Below are positions 5,555 through 5,843 of a stretch of 5,843 bases of DNA, piece after piece. Each line of letters opens with the position of its first letter. The first letter of the stretch is position 1. Both the position numbers and the translations under genes were made by a program. The notes beneath the pieces were generated by a model. It worked only from the letters and a program-made list of their open reading frames with translations. It ran no database searches and was not told the DNA's origin. The DNA comes from Chloroflexota bacterium (GTDB lineage Bacteria > Chloroflexota > Anaerolineae > Aggregatilineales > Phototrophicaceae), in assembly GCA_003242205.1 (NCBI GenBank), contig QGUR01000292.1:1-5843 (forward strand), given 5' to 3'.

Positions 5555-5843
5555 CTATCTGCTCCCAATTCTGTGCTGACGCCGGGAACCGCGAGCCAGC
5601 CCCTTGGTTTGCAGCTTATCCGAGGCCTCGCTTTCGACACGGTTTTTCAGCATTTCGATGTTGATCAACTCGTTCAATTGCTGTTTCTCACTGCTGCTGA
5701 CATAGGCCAGTTCGTCGGCGCGCGTCAGGGCATAGGGATAATGGCGGCGGCCCTGAATGGCGCACTGCGCCATCAAAATGGCGTGCAGGTCGTCGACCGC
5801 GCGTTTGTTGCGCGCTACCCAGAGCGGAATATCGACGCGCGCA
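5555..5843 (-). CDS. nurA: NurA-family DNA-end nuclease, C-terminal part (5' end outside window)
   Basis: Only the last 95 codons are in the window; the frame stays open to the edge, so the start and most of the active site are missing. NurA is a ring-shaped 5'-3' nuclease that sits on the HerA translocase and trims DNA ends. The visible part matches the family's last strand-helix unit: RVDIPLWVA (2-10), DDLHAILMAQC (17-27), then HYPYALTRADELAYVS (34-49), the YP-x-L-x-x-A block near the C-terminus. Where many relatives have AH, this protein has AD (Asp43). After that comes a charged helix and a basic tail (LARGSRRQHR, about 82-91) that may contact DNA or the HerA ring. A TTG inside this stretch (5776) is not the real start, because conserved sequence continues upstream of it. 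Assignment rests on this block and on the HAS and HerA neighbours. Confidence 0.75.
   Translation of the reverse strand, partial: ARVDIPLWVARNKRAVDDLHAILMAQCAIQGRRHYPYALTRADELAYVSSSEKQQLNELINIEMLKNRVESEASDKLQTKGLARGSRRQHRIGSR
5562..5566 (-). promoter_or_regulatory. Ribosome binding site of the HAS gene inside the nurA 3' end
   Basis: GGGAG on the minus strand lies 10 bases before the ATG at 5551 and within the last codons of nurA. It supports that start and suggests that translation of the two genes is coupled. Confidence 0.6.

Noticed and set aside
5392..5640. Minus-strand open frame overlapping nurA and the HAS gene
   Set aside because: It is out of frame with both, and its product has no recognisable features.

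Overview
The window is a GC-rich, compact bacterial segment. Five complete genes and one gene cut by the window edge can be supported. Five of the six read on the minus strand. The gene set suggests a deep-branching bacterium, most likely Chloroflexota: a bacterial NurA, a free-standing HAS-barrel protein and a HerA-type ATPase close together, plus an RND-free HNH protein and a membrane-anchored serine hydrolase. This assignment is inferred from gene content and protein character, not from a marker gene.

Reading the minus strand from the right edge: (1) the C-terminal 95 codons of a NurA-family nuclease (5555-5843, 5' end outside the window); (2) three bases later, a 202-aa HAS-barrel protein (4943-5551), whose ribosome binding site lies inside the end of nurA; (3) a hairpin plus T-rich tract (about 4891-4919) that looks like a factor-independent terminator closing this two-gene unit; (4) a protein of about 242 aa with a C-terminal HNH nuclease domain and an unrecognised N-terminal region (4137-4865). 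A plus-strand gene then interrupts the minus-strand series: a secreted or membrane-anchored class C beta-lactamase-family serine hydrolase with three C-terminal membrane helices (2644-4119). It ends tail-to-tail with the HNH gene, 17 bp apart. Divergent from it, across a 250-bp intergenic region holding a perfect 11-bp inverted repeat and a TATAAT box, the minus strand resumes with a HerA-type HAS-barrel/FtsK-like ATPase (690-2390), followed after 9 bp by a RimJ/RimL-type GNAT acetyltransferase (81-680) and a candidate terminator at the left edge.

NurA (nuclease) and HerA (hexameric DNA translocase) are known partners in DNA-end resection in archaea and occur together in some bacteria. Here the cassette appears to be split: nurA and the HAS gene form one unit, herA and the GNAT gene another, and an HNH nuclease gene and an unrelated serine hydrolase gene sit between them. 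The most interesting question is whether the HNH protein and the free HAS-barrel protein belong to this DNA-processing machine, either as repair factors or as part of a defence-like nuclease/translocase system.
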